Below the pieces are notes generated by a model. That model saw only the letters and a program-made list of their open reading frames with translations. It was not told where the DNA came from and did not search any database. The translations under genes and the position numbers were made by a program. This document shows positions 31,982 through 32,565 of a stretch of 32,565 nt of DNA, one piece after another. Source of the DNA: Streptosporangiaceae bacterium (GTDB lineage: Bacteria > Actinomycetota > Actinomycetes > Streptosporangiales > Streptosporangiaceae); NCBI GenBank assembly GCA_030041275.1, contig JASHOE010000360.1:1-32565 (forward strand). The letters run 5' to 3'. How positions within the stretch are numbered: the stretch's first letter is position 1; every line of letters begins with the position of its first letter.

Positions 31982-32565
31982 ATGGGCAGCCTGGATGGAC
32001 GGGTCGCGATCGTGACCGGTGCTGGACGCGGGATCGGCAGGTCGGTGGCCATGCTGCTCGCCGGGGAGGGTGCAGCCGTCGTCGTCAATGACCTGGGCGC
32101 GGCGGTGGACGGCTCCGGCCACGACGCCGGGCCGGCGCAGCTGGTGGTCGATGAGATCACCGGTGCTGGCGGCAAGGCGGTCGCCAACGGTGCCGACATT
32201 TCCGACCACGCCGCCGCGGAAGGGCTGATCAAGGCGGCGATCGGCGAGTTCGGCCGGCTGGACGTGCTGGTGAACGTGGCCGGCATCCTGCGGGATCGGA
32301 TGATCTTCAACATGTCCGAGCAGGAGTGGGACGACGTGATCCGGGTGCATCTGAAGGGCACCTTCAACACCTCGAAGTTCGCGGCGGCGCACTGGCGGTC
32401 GCTGCGGGAGGAGAGCGCGCAGAACCGGATCATCAACTTCACCTCGGTGTCGGGGCTGCACGGTGCCCCCGGCCAGCCCAACTACGCGGCCGCCAAGATG
32501 GGGATCGTGGGCCTGACCTGGTCGTCCGCCAACGCGCTGGCCAAGTACGGCGTGACGGTGAACGC
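31982..32565 (+). CDS. SDR-family dehydrogenase, cut by window end
   Basis: The first 194 codons of an SDR resembling the 3-hydroxyacyl-CoA dehydrogenase part of peroxisomal multifunctional enzyme type 2. Motifs: VTGAGRGIG (nucleotide binding), VVVNDLGAAVDGSG, VLVNVAGILRDRMIFNMSEQ, IINFTSVSG (catalytic Ser) and NYAAAKMGIVGLT (Tyr and Lys). The usual NNAG is NVAG here. ATG 31982 gives the normal distance to the glycine motif; ATG 31961 is in frame seven codons earlier. The C-terminus lies beyond the window. The promoter carries the TTCTA dyad shared with the other lipid genes, which supports a role in beta-oxidation. Confidence 0.9.
   Translation, partial: MGSLDGRVAIVTGAGRGIGRSVAMLLAGEGAAVVVNDLGAAVDGSGHDAGPAQLVVDEITGAGGKAVANGADISDHAAAEGLIKAAIGEFGRLDVLVNVAGILRDRMIFNMSEQEWDDVIRVHLKGTFNTSKFAAAHWRSLREESAQNRIINFTSVSGLHGAPGQPNYAAAKMGIVGLTWSSANALAKYGVTVN

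Noticed and set aside
31837..32481. Minus-strand 214-residue frame opposite the right-edge SDR
   Set aside because: The plus strand has unbroken SDR motifs to the window end; the minus frame is Ser/Thr/Pro-rich shadow sequence.
1..32565. CRISPR arrays, tRNA or rRNA genes, insertion sequences, phage or toxin-antitoxin genes
   Set aside because: I saw no regularly spaced repeats, cloverleaf sequences, transposase motifs or integrase motifs on either strand.

Overview
The window is high-G+C DNA (about 70% by eye). Its gene content points to an Actinomycetota chromosome, probably a Streptosporangiales- or Streptomyces-like lineage: a polyprenol-phosphate-mannose synthase, DUF574 methyltransferases, an F420-type luciferase-like oxidoreductase, a class F sortase, a SigE-family ECF factor, and many actinobacterial acyl-CoA genes. 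Several genes also start on or within a few bases of the expected transcription start (leaderless), which is common in that phylum. I cannot name a genus. No rRNA, tRNA, CRISPR array, insertion sequence or phage gene is visible.

Layout. 1-7.3 kb: lon with a strong terminator, ppm1, a metal-type UPF0718/ArsP permease behind a CsoR-like operator, a phosphoesterase/phospholipase C family enzyme, and ung. 7.3-11.4 kb: an amidase and a NUDIX hydrolase fired from back-to-back leaderless promoters, then a P-loop kinase fused to a luciferase-like oxidoreductase, with an AadA-like nucleotidyltransferase upstream of it. 11.4-13.9 kb: a MaoC hydratase diverging from an SDR-PHP pair. 13.9-15.6 kb: four small genes, two of them membrane proteins. 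15.7-19.2 kb: two consecutive regulator plus membrane-anchored-sensor pairs (ECF sigma then a propeller-like protein; GntR then a propeller-like protein). 19.3-23.8 kb: a FadE / ADP-forming acyl-CoA synthetase / FadE operon. 23.9-28.9 kb: a methyltransferase pseudogene, a DUF899 protein, a TetR-MFS efflux pair and two convergent DUF574 methyltransferase paralogues. 29.2-31.8 kb: a sortase cassette with a DUF4397 surface protein. At the right edge a second SDR is cut by the window end.

How it fits together. The clearest system-level signal is regulatory. The same 15-bp dyad, (T/C)AGAA-N5-TTCTA followed by G, sits on the core promoters of three lipid-type transcription units far apart in the window: the MaoC/SDR-PHP divergent pair, the FadE-synthetase-FadE operon, and the right-edge SDR. 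At two of the three the dyad begins at the predicted transcription start, and at the third it fills the -35/-10 spacer. It resembles the mycobacterial KstR operator but has one extra central base pair. This suggests a TetR-family repressor, not obviously encoded here, controlling a catabolic acyl-CoA (or steroid/isoprenoid-like) regulon. Other notable items are the CsoR-like operator before the His-tailed permease, the kinase-oxidoreductase fusion, and the duplicated regulator-propeller modules.
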